Of a DNA stretch of 64,000 bases, positions 1 to 8,361 are shown one piece after another. Origin of the DNA: GCA-2683825 sp965662355 (GTDB lineage Bacteria > Planctomycetota > UBA1135 > GCA-002686595); the NCBI GenBank assembly GCA_965662355.1, contig CBFIHP010000021.1, positions 15,854-79,853 of the forward strand. Reading direction: 5' to 3'. The translations under genes and the position numbers were made by a program. Position 1 is the stretch's first letter. Each line of letters opens with the position of its first letter. The notes beneath the pieces were generated by a model that was given only the letters and a program-made list of their open reading frames with translations, did not search any database and was not told where the DNA came from.

Positions 1-360
1 GATGCGCTCCAGGGAGTAGGGATCGAGCGTGTTCCAGTACTGGTTCGGCCCCGCCCGGAAGACCGAATTGTTCAAGCGCACGCCGTCGATCAAGAGCGTG
101 TTCAGGTATCCGGTGAAGCCACGGATGTAGGGCGATCCCTGGCCGTAGCTGGTTTCCTGCAACAACACACCCGGGGTATCGCGCAGGGCCTGTGGCAAGG
201 TGCGATAGGCGCGCCGGAGCAACTGCTCTTGTGTGATCTCGTCCGTCGCGTAGGGCACCTCGAACGGCGCTTCTCGACCGCGCGAAGCCGTCACGATGGT
301 CTCCCCCAAAAGCGCCGCGTCCTGGGCCAGAAAGAGAGTCGCAGCCAGGGCTGAGATCAT
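1..360 (-). CDS. TonB-dependent outer-membrane receptor, N-terminal part (cut by window edge)
   Basis: Reading the minus strand from the ATG at 360-358 gives a 120-codon open frame running off the window edge. It has a short signal-like start (MISALAATLFLAQ), a TonB-box-like segment (GETIVTASRG) and a plug domain with SYGQGSPYIRGF and TLLIDGVRLN motifs. Such receptors import scarce ligands (iron chelates, cobalamin, oligosaccharides) across the outer membrane using TonB energy; the ligand cannot be told from the plug alone. The start follows the stop of the upstream tonB-like gene directly (TAG-ATG with no spacer), so the two are almost certainly cotranscribed and translationally coupled. The beta-barrel lies outside the window. 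Confidence 0.9.
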   Translation of the reverse strand, partial: MISALAATLFLAQDAALLGETIVTASRGREAPFEVPYATDEITQEQLLRRAYRTLPQALRDTPGVLLQETSYGQGSPYIRGFTGYLNTLLIDGVRLNNSVFRAGPNQYWNTLDPYSLERI

Positions 361-1056
361 CTACTTGAGGCGGAAGGAAACGGGGTGATCCAGGCGGGCG
401 GGAACGCCCAGGCCATCCGCCGTGCGCGGGCGGAAACGCCAGCGCAGAAGCCCCTTGCGTGCGGCTTCGTCCAGCCGGGTGTGCCCACTGGATTCGAGAA
501 TCTCGACCTGCGAGACACGACCGTCGGCCGCGATGTGCAAGCGACAGAGGCTGCGCCCCTCTTCCCCGCGCCGAATCGAAGCCCGCGGGTAGTGCGGTTG
601 GGGAGACTCGAGGAGCAGCGCTTCGACAACGATCGGCCCCGGGACCTCCTCGGGCACGGGCTGCACGCTGGGCTCCTGCACGGGATCAGCCGGCTCCGGC
701 TCGGCAATCTCCTCGGTGATCGGCACGGGAGTGTCGTTGATCCGCTCGAGTACCGCGTGCAGGAAGAAGCCGGATCCAAAATCCGGGGCTTCGAGCTCGG
801 TGGGAAGCTCTTGGAGAGGCTCGAGGAGCGGGGCCTCGAATTCGAGCTCGGGGTCCTCTTCGGGCTCCGGCTGGCTCTCTTCGGGTTCGACGAGGGTCTC
901 GAAGACCTCTTCGAAAGGGGCCTCGACCAGGCGCGGTGCCGCCAACGCCACGGTTTCCGTCCGCCCCGTGCCCGTGCTGGCTAGCCGCAGCCCACAGACG
1001 AGCGCGATCCCTATCAGACCGGCGTGGATGAGGCTCGAGGCGGTGAAGGAGCGCAC
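361..1056 (-). CDS. TonB-like energy transducer
   Basis: The product is 231 aa and starts with GTG. There is one N-terminal membrane segment (about residues 8-27), a long Pro/Glu-rich periplasmic spacer (about 40-145) and a C-terminal TonB domain (about 150-231) with the PHYPRAS box and the typical strand DGRVSQVEILESSG. It would span the periplasm and pass proton-motive-force energy from ExbB/ExbD to the receptor encoded immediately downstream. No exbB/exbD is in the window. The spacer is acidic (Glu-Pro rich) rather than the Lys-Pro type of E. coli TonB. It is first gene of a two-gene unit and is preceded by an operator-like palindrome. Confidence 0.85.
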   Translation of the reverse strand: MRSFTASSLIHAGLIGIALVCGLRLASTGTGRTETVALAAPRLVEAPFEEVFETLVEPEESQPEPEEDPELEFEAPLLEPLQELPTELEAPDFGSGFFLHAVLERINDTPVPITEEIAEPEPADPVQEPSVQPVPEEVPGPIVVEALLLESPQPHYPRASIRRGEEGRSLCRLHIAADGRVSQVEILESSGHTRLDEAARKGLLRWRFRPRTADGLGVPARLDHPVSFRLK

Positions 1057-1061
1057 GTTGG

Positions 1062-1091
1062 CCTATACGGAGGGAACGTTCCCGGGTTCAC
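1062..1091 (-). promoter_or_regulatory. Candidate tonB promoter with perfect 12-bp palindromic operator
   Basis: GGGAACGTTCCC at 1072-1083 is a perfect palindrome. On the minus strand it lies between a -35-like GTGAAC (1091-1086) and a -10-like TATAGG (1067-1062), 18 bp apart, just before the GTG start of the tonB-like gene. An operator between the two promoter elements is the usual site for repression. The promoter elements are guesses from consensus; the palindrome is directly visible. The short distance from the -10 to the GTG would imply a very short or absent leader. Confidence 0.4.
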
Positions 1092-1149
1092 GATTCGGGC
1101 TCGTTTTCTGACCACCAAGTCTGGCTGCCACGTCGGAAAAGGCCCTGAG

Positions 1150-1224
1150 TGGAGCGGCTGAAGGGACTTGAACCCTCGACATCAACCTTGGCAAGGTTGC
1201 GCTCTACCACTGAGCTACAGCCGC
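1150..1224 (-). tRNA. tRNA-Gly (anticodon GCC)
   Basis: Read on the minus strand, the sequence folds as a full cloverleaf: acceptor GCGGCTG/CAGCCGC, D-arm GCTC-AGTGGTAGA-GC, anticodon loop TTGCCAA (GCC) on an ACC/GGT-containing stem, T-arm GAGGG-TTCAAGT-CCCTT, discriminator T and an encoded CCA end at 1152-1150. It reads GGC/GGT glycine codons. Confidence 0.95.
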
Positions 1225-1240
1225 TCGAGGGCCGCAGAGT

Positions 1241-2023
1241 CTATCGAGAACCCTCGTCCACGCAAACACCCTGCCGGATCCACTCGAGGACTTTTTCTGC
1301 GGCGCGCCGCGCCGCCTCGGGGAGTGATTCACCACGGGCGAGAAGGGCGGCGACCGAACTGGCGTAGCGACAGCCCGAACCTCGCATGCCCGGGCCCGCA
1401 ATGCGCGCGTGTTCCAGCCAGAGGGGTCCCGTGTCCCGTTCGAGGACCAGATCCCGCACCGGATCCTCCCCACCGTGGCCGCCCTTCAGGAGCACGGCCG
1501 CGGCGCCCAGCTCGAGGAGCTCGTGGGCCGCCCGCAAACGCAGCTCGGGCTCGCGAGCCATGGCTTCCCAATCCGAGGGCCCCATCCCGGCGATCTCCGC
1601 CGCCTCGGGCAGGTTCGGAGTCAGGATCACCCCCAGGGGCAAGAGCGTGTCCCGCAGGGCCGCGACCCCGCGCCCATCGAGAAAGCGCTCACCACCGGTC
1701 GCGGCCAGCACCGGATCGCACAGCACGGTCCGCCCCTCGCCGAACGTCTCCACCGCCGTCGCGAAGGCCTCGACCGCGGCCGCGCCATACAGCAGGCCAC
1801 TCTTCCACACGGCCACTCCCACCTGCCGTTGGCGCAGCTCGTCCAACCACACCGCTTCGGGACGCGGCTGGATATCCAGTATCGCAGGCCCCTTCTGGAC
1901 GGTCTCCGTGGTCACCACCGATACGGCTTCGGCTCCGAAGGCCTCGATGGCCATGGCATCGGCATCCAGGCCCGCACGCCCGCTGGAGTCACGTCCGGCG
2001 CAGACGAGGACTCGCGGGACCAT
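1241..2023 (-). CDS. thiD: Hydroxymethylpyrimidine/phosphomethylpyrimidine kinase
   Basis: The 260-aa protein is a ribokinase-fold kinase of the ThiD type, phosphorylating HMP and HMP-P for thiamine synthesis in the cytoplasm. Visible features are the N-terminal substrate segment AGRDSSGRAGLDAD (family form usually xGxDxxGGAGIQAD), the family block DPVLAATGGERFL, TPNLPEA, KGGHGGEDP and the C-terminal anion-hole region GMRGSGCRYASS carrying the expected Gly-x-Gly-Cys. Length matches the family. The start lies 4 bp after the DHH phosphoesterase stop, so the genes are probably cotranscribed. Other thiamine genes are not present nearby. A pyridoxal kinase-like specificity is possible but less likely. 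Confidence 0.8.
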   Translation of the reverse strand: MVPRVLVCAGRDSSGRAGLDADAMAIEAFGAEAVSVVTTETVQKGPAILDIQPRPEAVWLDELRQRQVGVAVWKSGLLYGAAAVEAFATAVETFGEGRTVLCDPVLAATGGERFLDGRGVAALRDTLLPLGVILTPNLPEAAEIAGMGPSDWEAMAREPELRLRAAHELLELGAAAVLLKGGHGGEDPVRDLVLERDTGPLWLEHARIAGPGMRGSGCRYASSVAALLARGESLPEAARRAAEKVLEWIRQGVCVDEGSR

Positions 2024-2027
2024 GGGA

Positions 2028-3143
2028 CTAGACGAGCTTCGAGATCGGCTGCGAGGGGGACTCGCGATCCTCCGGATCGATGATCCGCATCACGCGCGCT
2101 CGCAAGCGCCGTTCGATACGCTTCAGCTCAAGGTCATCACCGGTCTCGAGCGGAATCTGACCGCCGGCGACTCCGCCGCGTCCGCCGAAGGAACCCTCGT
2201 CCTTGAGAATGGCCTCCATCAGAGGATAGGCCTCGCGATCGAGACAGCGCAGGGAGAGGTGATAGCGCCCCTCGAAGGCTCCGCCGACCAGGGACACTTC
2301 GGCCCCCTCCATACGCAGGAAGAAGTCCGCCGTCTCGGCCACGGACTCGGGATTGCGCATGTTCCCGAGGAAGCCGACCATCACCTTGCCGTAGCGACGG
2401 CCGCGGGCCAGCGAACGGTGCAGCTCGCTGAAGTACGCGGGCGGCAAGTTCGGACGTGCGATACGCGCCAACATGCTGCGATCGGCGATGCGGAAGGTCT
2501 CGTAGAAGGCCTCGGTATCGAGCGCCGTGGCTCCCTGGGAAAGATCCCCGGTGTCGAAACGCACACCACAGCAGAGCGCCGTGGCCGTGTGGGCGTCGAT
2601 CTGCAACCCGGCCTTCTTGCAGTACTCGTAGATGATCGTCGAGGTCGCACCTATGCCGAGCCGCACGTCGTAGTGCGGAATCGGATCGAAACCGGCGCGG
2701 GCTTCCTCGACCGGCGGGCGATGGTGGTCGAAGACGCCGACGATGGGCTGGTCCAGGAGCAGTGTGTGACCGAACCCGGGCTGGGTGTCGACCAGGAAGA
2801 TGCCGGCGAAGCGCTCGCTGCCCAGTTCCGAGAGCTCGCGATACTCGAGGCCCAGCTCGCCAACCATGGCCAGGTTCTCCGCCCGGTGAATGGCACCGGT
2901 TGCGGCGATCTCCGGCTCGAGCCCGAAGGCCTCGCGCAGCAGGAACCCGAGTCCGAACATGGCCCCCAGGGCGTCGGGGTCGGGCGAGCGGTGGGAGAGG
3001 ACCAGGGGGCGCCTGCCCTTCCACTCCGTACGTAGCCCGTCGATCACTCGCCGCAGGTGCACGAGGGAGTCCACCCCCTCGGGAAGCCCTATACCTTCGG
3101 GCAAGCCCCGAGAGGCAGACGGCTGGTTCTTGGTCATGGGCAT
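2028..3143 (-). CDS. DHH/DHHA1 family phosphoesterase (NrnA/pAp-phosphatase-like)
   Basis: The 371-aa cytoplasmic protein has the DHH metal-site motifs in order: SHRSPDPDALG (about 47-57), LVDTQPG and VGVFDHHRP, followed by a C-terminal DHHA1 region. In this family these Asp/His residues bind two Mn ions and hydrolyse short oligonucleotides, pAp or c-di-AMP-type phosphodiesters. The DHHA1 nucleotide-binding loop, usually GGGHxxAAG, reads GSFGGRGGVAGG with the His replaced, so substrate preference may differ. It is shorter than membrane GdpP proteins and has no transmembrane segment. It sits upstream of thiD on the same strand. Confidence 0.8.
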   Translation of the reverse strand: MPMTKNQPSASRGLPEGIGLPEGVDSLVHLRRVIDGLRTEWKGRRPLVLSHRSPDPDALGAMFGLGFLLREAFGLEPEIAATGAIHRAENLAMVGELGLEYRELSELGSERFAGIFLVDTQPGFGHTLLLDQPIVGVFDHHRPPVEEARAGFDPIPHYDVRLGIGATSTIIYEYCKKAGLQIDAHTATALCCGVRFDTGDLSQGATALDTEAFYETFRIADRSMLARIARPNLPPAYFSELHRSLARGRRYGKVMVGFLGNMRNPESVAETADFFLRMEGAEVSLVGGAFEGRYHLSLRCLDREAYPLMEAILKDEGSFGGRGGVAGGQIPLETGDDLELKRIERRLRARVMRIIDPEDRESPSQPISKLV

Positions 3144-3283
3144 GGGTCCACCGCGCGGCGCTCGAGCACGGCGGCGTCATCGTATCGGGTCGACCCCGGA
3201 GATGCTCTTTAGCTCGAAATGGACATCGTATTTGCAGCTTCCTGACAGCCGCCTGTTTTGGGACGAACAACGGAAGAGAGAGG

Positions 3284-3309
3284 AGGAAAAGAAGGGCCCA
3301 AAGCCCTTC
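3284..3309 (-). terminator. Intrinsic terminator downstream of the isomerase-like gene
   Basis: GAAGGGC (3291-3297), loop of 5 nt, GCCCTTC (3303-3309). On the minus strand the hairpin is followed by TTTTCCTCC. It begins 7 bp after the stop of the 3316-4230 gene and closes that transcript. Confidence 0.65.
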
Positions 3310-3315
3310 AGCGAC

Positions 3316-4230
3316 TCAGAAACCGTTGTCCAGAAGGAACTGCACGCTGGCGAGGATCTCCGCACGACCGTGACTGGGGCCGATCTCGACGACCTTTTCG
3401 GCGTTCGCGGGAACGTACTCACCGAGTCCCTTGAAATCCACCTCACCGGTACCGAGCGCCATCTCCGCGTCCACCGAGCTGGCGTCCTGGAGGTGGATCC
3501 CGCACATGCGCGGGGCGTAGCTGTCCAGCCACTGCCCCTGGGTCGGCAGGCCCATTTTTTCCCGCAGGTGGATGCGACCGACGTCGTGCCAGTACATCAG
3601 GCCGTCCAGATCGTCGAGCATCCAGCCCATGGAGTCGAATCCGATGATGTCGTCCAGCTCGCGGCCGGGCTCGACCGCGATGACGGTGTCCGGCGACTCC
3701 TGCTTCAGCGTGAAGAGCGAGCGGCAGAACTGCTCGACCTGTTTTTGCGACTTCTTCTGAACACGCTGCGAAAAGGCGAGGATCTCCTCGTGAATGTCCA
3801 GATCGTCCGGGTCCTTCGCCAGACGCAGGGTCAAGCCAAGTGCGGCGCGACGCACACCGGGGTCCTCGGTCTTGCTGCCACGCACGACGATCGTGTTGCA
3901 GCCCCACTGGGAGGCCAGGCGCACGTGGCGGCGCATGGAATTCAGGGCGCGCTCGGTTTCCTCCGGTACGAGGCTCGAAAGACGCTCGACGGCCCTCGAA
4001 CCGTTCAAGGGGTCCCGGCAGCCGGCGACGACCGAGGGAATCCGTACCCCGGTTTCGCGCTGGGAATCCTCGAGCCCCTCCATCGAAGGCGGAATCTCCG
4101 CTAGACCGAGCTCGATGCGTCGAAAGCCCATGCCGACGGCAGCAAAGATCTGGTCCTGGATAGAGGACAACCGCGACCCGAAACAGGTCGTGGAAAGGGA
4201 ATACTCGTTGGGGATGCCGGGGGTCGTCAC
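3316..4230 (-). CDS. Sugar phosphate isomerase/epimerase-like TIM-barrel protein
   Basis: The 304-aa protein looks like the xylose-isomerase-like TIM-barrel (AP endonuclease family 2) superfamily: STTCFGSRL near the N-terminus, GFRRIELGLAEI after the first strand, VVRGSK, then AVEPGRE and MCGIHLQDA, which resemble the Glu/Asp/His metal-ligand strands. There is no signal peptide, so it is probably cytoplasmic. Many planctomycete genomes carry numerous such proteins of unknown substrate; inosose, hydroxypyruvate or tagatose-type epimerisation are options and nothing here selects between them. It ends in a clear terminator. The 222-bp gap upstream holds a run of nine G (4331-4339) and no gene. 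Confidence 0.65.
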   Translation of the reverse strand: MTTPGIPNEYSLSTTCFGSRLSSIQDQIFAAVGMGFRRIELGLAEIPPSMEGLEDSQRETGVRIPSVVAGCRDPLNGSRAVERLSSLVPEETERALNSMRRHVRLASQWGCNTIVVRGSKTEDPGVRRAALGLTLRLAKDPDDLDIHEEILAFSQRVQKKSQKQVEQFCRSLFTLKQESPDTVIAVEPGRELDDIIGFDSMGWMLDDLDGLMYWHDVGRIHLREKMGLPTQGQWLDSYAPRMCGIHLQDASSVDAEMALGTGEVDFKGLGEYVPANAEKVVEIGPSHGRAEILASVQFLLDNGF

Positions 4231-4452
4231 GAGCTACTGAAACCGTCTTGGCGGAAGCCCGTCTGGGGGAGGTGTGAGACACGCCCACACCTCGCTCAAG
4301 AACCCATGCGGGACCATATTAGGTTCGGTTGGGGGGGGGAAATTCTTGAGCGGCGCGCATCCTATGTCCTCACGAGGTTCGGCTTCAAGTCCCGGACCCG
4401 ACTGGATCCCCCTGGATCGCACGAGGGGGCGGTCAGGGGAAGCGCATTCTCG

Positions 4453-5889
4453 CTAGACCCGTATCTCGCTCGCGCTCGCCTCGAGCCCGCGGTGCTCGTG
4501 CAACACGGGATCGATCTCGGAGGCCAGGTATTCCTCGACCTGCTGCGGCGCGCGACCGACGAAACGCTCTGGATCGAAGAGCTCGTCGAAACGATCCCTC
4601 AGGGGTGCGAAGAGCGGGTTCTCGGCCAGAAGCCCGCGTAGAGGATTGGGCTTTCCTTCGTGGATGGCTGCCCCGGCCTCTCCGCTTAGCTGGCGCAGGA
4701 CCTCGTGGGCCTCCTGGCGGTCGACCCCGGACTTGACCGTCTCCATCAACAGGATCTCGGAGGCCAGAAAGGGAATTTCCTCGGCCAGGTGGGCTTCGAG
4801 GACCGCCTCGTGCACACACAACCCGCCCGCCACGTTGGCGTAGAGGGAGAGGATCGCATCGACCCCGAGGAACATCTCGGCCAGCGTCAGCCGGCGATTC
4901 GCCGAGTCGTCGAGGGTCCGTTCGAACCACTGGTTCGCCGCGGTGTGGGCCGTGCTCGAAAGCAGCGAGATCACATGCCGCGACAGCGCGCCGATTCGCT
5001 CGCAACGCATGGGGTTGCGCTTCCAGGGCATGGCCGACGAGCCGATCTGTTTCGTCTCGAAGGGCTCGGCCAGTTCGCGACGCCCCGAGGCCAGACGCAC
5101 ATCCACGGCGAATTTCGCAGCCGACTGGGCGATCGCGCAGAGCACCTGGGTGACCCGGAAGTCCAGCTGGCGCGGGTAGGTCTGGCCCGTGACCCCGAAA
5201 CAACGCTCGAAGCCCATGCTCGCCGTCACGCGCTTGTCGAGCTCGCGCACCTTGTCGTGATCGCCTTCGAAGAGCTGCAGGAACGAAGACTGACTGCCGG
5301 TCGTGCCCTTGACGCCGCGGAAGAGCACCTGCTTTTGCGCGTGTTCGAGATCGACCAGATTGTAGTAGAGGTCCTGCAGCCAAAGGCACGCGCGCTTGCC
5401 CAGGGTCGTGCCCTGGGCGGGCTGGTAGTGCGTGCTGCCGAGAACCGGCAGCGCCTTCCATTCATCGGCGAAGTCGCGCAGGGCGCGCATGGTTGTAACC
5501 AGCTGCCGCTTGATGAGCGTCAGCCCATCGCGCAAGCCGATCAGCTCGGCGTTGTCGGTGACATAGCACGAGGTCGCACCCAGGTGCAGAATCGCGCGCG
5601 CGCCGGGCGCGGCGTCGCCGAACGTGTGCACGTGGGCCATCACGTCGTGGCGCAGCTCCTTCTCGTATTCGGCGGCCTTCTCGAAGTCGATGTCGTCGAC
5701 ATGGGCGCGCAGCTCGGCGAGCTGGTCGCCGGTGATCGGAAGGCCCAGCTCCTTTTCGCCTTCGGCCAGGGCGATCCACAAGCGCCGCCAGGTGGCATGC
5801 TTTTTCTGGGCGGAGAAGTTGAACCGCATCGCCGCACTGGCGTAGCGGGTGGAGAGGGGGCTTTGGTAGTTCTCGTGCTGGGTATCCAC
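4453..5889 (-). CDS. purB: Adenylosuccinate lyase
   Basis: The 478-aa enzyme starts with GTG and carries the fumarate-lyase signature SSAMPWKRNPMRCE and the THYQPAQ and HLGATSCYVTDNAEL blocks. It splits SAICAR and adenylosuccinate, releasing fumarate, in purine synthesis. Its length and the motif TSCYVTDN resemble the longer animal-type enzyme (about 480 aa) more than the shorter Bacillus type (about 430 aa). No other purine gene is adjacent. It lies downstream of the VanZ-like gene with a 36-bp spacer on the same strand. Confidence 0.92.
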   Translation of the reverse strand: MDTQHENYQSPLSTRYASAAMRFNFSAQKKHATWRRLWIALAEGEKELGLPITGDQLAELRAHVDDIDFEKAAEYEKELRHDVMAHVHTFGDAAPGARAILHLGATSCYVTDNAELIGLRDGLTLIKRQLVTTMRALRDFADEWKALPVLGSTHYQPAQGTTLGKRACLWLQDLYYNLVDLEHAQKQVLFRGVKGTTGSQSSFLQLFEGDHDKVRELDKRVTASMGFERCFGVTGQTYPRQLDFRVTQVLCAIAQSAAKFAVDVRLASGRRELAEPFETKQIGSSAMPWKRNPMRCERIGALSRHVISLLSSTAHTAANQWFERTLDDSANRRLTLAEMFLGVDAILSLYANVAGGLCVHEAVLEAHLAEEIPFLASEILLMETVKSGVDRQEAHEVLRQLSGEAGAAIHEGKPNPLRGLLAENPLFAPLRDRFDELFDPERFVGRAPQQVEEYLASEIDPVLHEHRGLEASASEIRV

Positions 5890-5925
5890 AGGCCGAAACA
5901 GGATACGCGAAAGCGGATGGACCGC

Positions 5926-6510
5926 CTAGAAAACGGAGGCCACGATGGCGGAGGCGAAGCAGAGGGCCACGCCTCCCGCCAGGCGCATCCAAAGACCCCG
6001 CTCCGTTCGTCCACTCTGGCCGAGATAGCCGACAATCCACAAAACGCACGTGCCGCCGACGAGATCGGTGACCAGATCGAGCAGCGAGGGGTTGCGACCC
6101 GGGACGAGGCTCTGATGCCATTCGTCGATCGCACCGTACGCAGCGACGAGGGACAGCACCCCGACGACCGCCCCCTTCGTGATCCGCGCCCAGCCGTGGG
6201 GCCCCTCACGCAGCAGGGCACCGGCGAGAAACAGGCCCAGGAAACCGAACAGCGGGGCGTGGGCCGCGTTGCCCAGGATGGCCCACAGGATCGAGTCGTT
6301 CGCGGGGCCGACGTTGCTGACGCTGGAGAGCGCCCAGATGGACGCGACATGGGCCAAGACCAGCCCCCAAGCGAGGACTCGCGGGGCACGCAAGAGCCAG
6401 AGGCCCATCCAACGGAGAAAGCCCTCGGTCGGGCCCCGAGTCTCGGCCCCTGGCAGCAAGGGGCCCTCCGTATCCATGCCTTCCGTATCCATCACGGAAG
6501 GCTCAGCCAT
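5926..6510 (-). CDS. VanZ-like integral membrane protein
   Basis: The 194-aa protein has about four hydrophobic segments and the VanZ family residues: ALSSVS near the first helix, the conserved AYGAIDEWHQSLVPGRNPS block and a following Asp in LDLVTDLVGG. VanZ-like proteins are small membrane proteins of unclear chemistry; VanZ itself gives low-level teicoplanin resistance. The N-terminus has three close Met codons (residues 1, 7, 12), so the start could be later. The first codons overlap the end of the RsbW-like gene by 8 bp, indicating cotranscription. Confidence 0.7.
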   Translation of the reverse strand: MAEPSVMDTEGMDTEGPLLPGAETRGPTEGFLRWMGLWLLRAPRVLAWGLVLAHVASIWALSSVSNVGPANDSILWAILGNAAHAPLFGFLGLFLAGALLREGPHGWARITKGAVVGVLSLVAAYGAIDEWHQSLVPGRNPSLLDLVTDLVGGTCVLWIVGYLGQSGRTERGLWMRLAGGVALCFASAIVASVF

Positions 6511-6955
6511 ACCGATGGAAGGCCCTGAAGCTCAGCCCGGCTCCGTCGTCACTCGACTTGACCTCGAGCCGATCCACCATTTGCGCGAGCAAGAAGAACC
6601 CACGCCCGCGATCATCCTCGAGGTCGGGAATCCCATCGGGGGGTTCGATGAACTGGCGCACCTCTTCGGGATCGCCTCCGCCTTGATCGCTGACGGCGAG
6701 CTCCCAGCCCTCGTCGCGAACGGTCAGCGAGCAACACATGCGCACGTCCGAAGACAGCTCCGCTGCGCTCATGGCAGCCTCGCCGCCCCCGTGGTCGATG
6801 GCGTTGGCGAGTAGTTCCGAAACGACCAGGACCAGCTGATCCAACTCGGTGTCCTTCATGCCCGACATGCGCGCGAAGCGACGCACCACGTTGCGGGCGA
6901 CACGCACATCGGCGTGGGCCGCGGGCAGATCGAGGCGCAGGATCCGTTCGCTCAT
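6503..6955 (-). CDS. RsbW-like anti-sigma serine kinase (HATPase_c)
   Basis: From the chosen start the protein is 150 aa, a single GHKL ATPase domain: N-box VVSELLANAIDHG, G1-like SDQGGGDPEEV and G2-like DRGRGFFLLAQMVD. Proteins of this type bind a sigma factor and phosphorylate an STAS antagonist in partner-switching pathways. The ATG at 6955 overlaps the nadC stop as ATGA and is preferred to the ATG 24 bp upstream, which would lie inside nadC. No STAS antagonist, PP2C phosphatase or matching sigma factor is encoded nearby, so its partner must be elsewhere. Confidence 0.8.
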   Translation of the reverse strand: MSERILRLDLPAAHADVRVARNVVRRFARMSGMKDTELDQLVLVVSELLANAIDHGGGEAAMSAAELSSDVRMCCSLTVRDEGWELAVSDQGGGDPEEVRQFIEPPDGIPDLEDDRGRGFFLLAQMVDRLEVKSSDDGAGLSFRAFHRYG

Positions 6956-7863
6956 CGCCTCCCCACTTCCTGCCTCCACAACTCGAGCGAGAGATCGAGA
7001 GCGGGAGCCGAATGGGTCAACGCACCGACCGAGACCCGATCGACACCGGCCAGGGCGAAACGTGCGATGCTGGCGAGGTTCACGCCGCCGGAGGCCTCAA
7101 GTTCGAGCGGACGCACCCGCCCCGAGGCAGCCATGCGCAATCGCGGCACCAGCTGGCCGAGTGCTTCGGGGGTGAAGTTGTCCAGCAGCACACAGTCGGC
7201 GTCGGCTTCGATCGCGGCAAAGGCCTCGTGCTCGTCGCGCGCCTCGGCGGTGATGAAGAGACCGGAGCCGTGGGTCGCACGCAGCTTGCGAACAAGCGCT
7301 CCCGTGCCCTCGCCCGAGAGGTCGGTGTGGTTGTCTTTCACCATCGCCTGGTCAAAGAGCCCGAAGCGATGGTTCTCGCCACCTCCGCAGACGACGGCGT
7401 ATTTCTCCAGCCCTCGTAGCAGCGGCGTTGTCTTGCGCGTGTCGAGAATCCGCACGCCCGGAGCGGCCTCGACGAAGCCACGGGTCAGGGTGGCGATCCC
7501 GGAAAGGCGCTGGATCAGATTCAACGCCGTGCGCTCGCCCGAGAGCAGAGCCCGGGCGGGACCCCGCAAGTCACAGACGACATCGCCGACGGCGAGGGCG
7601 TCGCCATCCGCTGCACGCAGGGCGATAGTGACGGCCGGATCCAGGCGTTCGAAGACTCTTCGAAAAACCCCGCTGCCGCACAGGACTCCCGCTGCCTTCG
7701 CCACCAGCCGACCTCCCGCCAGGACGTCCTGGGCGAAGAGCGGATCGCTCGTCACGTCCCCACCACCCAGATCCTCGGCGAGGGCCGCATCGATGAGACG
7801 GTCCAGCTCGTGGGGATTCGGCGACTCCAGGCACGGCATTTTCGGGGTTCGAACGGTCGGCAC
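6952..7863 (-). CDS. nadC: Nicotinate-nucleotide pyrophosphorylase (quinolinate phosphoribosyltransferase)
   Basis: The 303-aa enzyme converts quinolinate and PRPP to nicotinate mononucleotide in de novo NAD synthesis. Family landmarks are present: AALAEDLGGGDVTSD at the N-terminus, GERTALNLIQRLSGIAT, DTRKTTPLLRGLEKYAV, HRFGLFDQAMVKDNH, DCVLLDNFTPE and ELEASGGVNL. Length is typical. A second Met at residue 9 is an alternative start. It is coupled to the RsbW-like gene by a 4-bp ATGA overlap. nadA and nadB are not in the window. Confidence 0.92.
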   Translation of the reverse strand: MPTVRTPKMPCLESPNPHELDRLIDAALAEDLGGGDVTSDPLFAQDVLAGGRLVAKAAGVLCGSGVFRRVFERLDPAVTIALRAADGDALAVGDVVCDLRGPARALLSGERTALNLIQRLSGIATLTRGFVEAAPGVRILDTRKTTPLLRGLEKYAVVCGGGENHRFGLFDQAMVKDNHTDLSGEGTGALVRKLRATHGSGLFITAEARDEHEAFAAIEADADCVLLDNFTPEALGQLVPRLRMAASGRVRPLELEASGGVNLASIARFALAGVDRVSVGALTHSAPALDLSLELWRQEVGRR

Positions 7864-7905
7864 GATTCCCCAGTGTAGCCGAGAGCCACACCCCCTTCCC
7901 AGGCA

Positions 7906-8310
7906 TCAATCCGACGCATCCATCGGAGGCCCATCCGGGCCCTCGCTCAGGGGCAGGCTCGAATCGACTCCGCGCCCCTGCAACCACAGCTCGACCCGGG
8001 CGCGGGTGATCGGCCCGATCCCACGAATGTCGTCCCAGGAGAGCGACCCGGGGCCGGAATGCTGCTCGCGGGCCAGGACGATCGCTTCGGCCCGGACACG
8101 ACCGATTCCGGGCAGACGGCGTAGCTCGCGTGCGTTCATGCGCCGGGGATCGAGGGTCTCCTCGATCCCGGCGATCTCGCGCACCAGCTCGGGGGGCCCG
8201 GATCGCGGCAGAGCGCGCAGGCTGAGGGCCTCGGCGAGTCCGAGGACGAGATAGACCGCGATGGCCACGTGGAGCCCCGATGTCGGTCGAGAGCTAGCGA
8301 GGGTTGCCAT
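7906..8310 (-). CDS. Membrane-anchored helix-hairpin-helix (ComEA-like) protein
   Basis: From the ATG at 8310 the protein is 134 aa. It has one N-terminal membrane helix (GLHVAIAVYLVLGLAEAL) and two helix-hairpin-helix motifs, NARELRRLPGIGRVRAEAI and SWDDIRGIGPITRARVEL. ComEA-type proteins bind double-stranded DNA outside the membrane during transformation; other HhH proteins have structural roles. A GTG 36 bp upstream would give a 146-aa form without an obvious ribosome site. No other competence gene is near, so a role in DNA uptake is only a possibility. Confidence 0.65.
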   Translation of the reverse strand: MATLASSRPTSGLHVAIAVYLVLGLAEALSLRALPRSGPPELVREIAGIEETLDPRRMNARELRRLPGIGRVRAEAIVLAREQHSGPGSLSWDDIRGIGPITRARVELWLQGRGVDSSLPLSEGPDGPPMDASD

Positions 8311-8361
8311 GCCCCATGGACCGCTCCCGGTCCCAGGGGGTTGCACCCCGTCTCGGGTGCC

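Noticed and set aside
1149..1367. Plus-strand frame with RLKGLEPSTSTLA-like translation
   Set aside because: This is the familiar translation of an antisense tRNA gene; the tRNA-Gly(GCC) explains it.
4705..6528. 607-codon plus-strand open frame opposite purB and the VanZ-like gene
   Set aside because: Antisense frame kept open by high GC and biased codons of purB; no protein family features and no start context.
7906..8310. Reading the HhH protein plus FlhG-like ATPase as part of a competence or flagellar locus
   Set aside because: No other competence or flagellar gene lies in the window; only the individual domain calls are supported.
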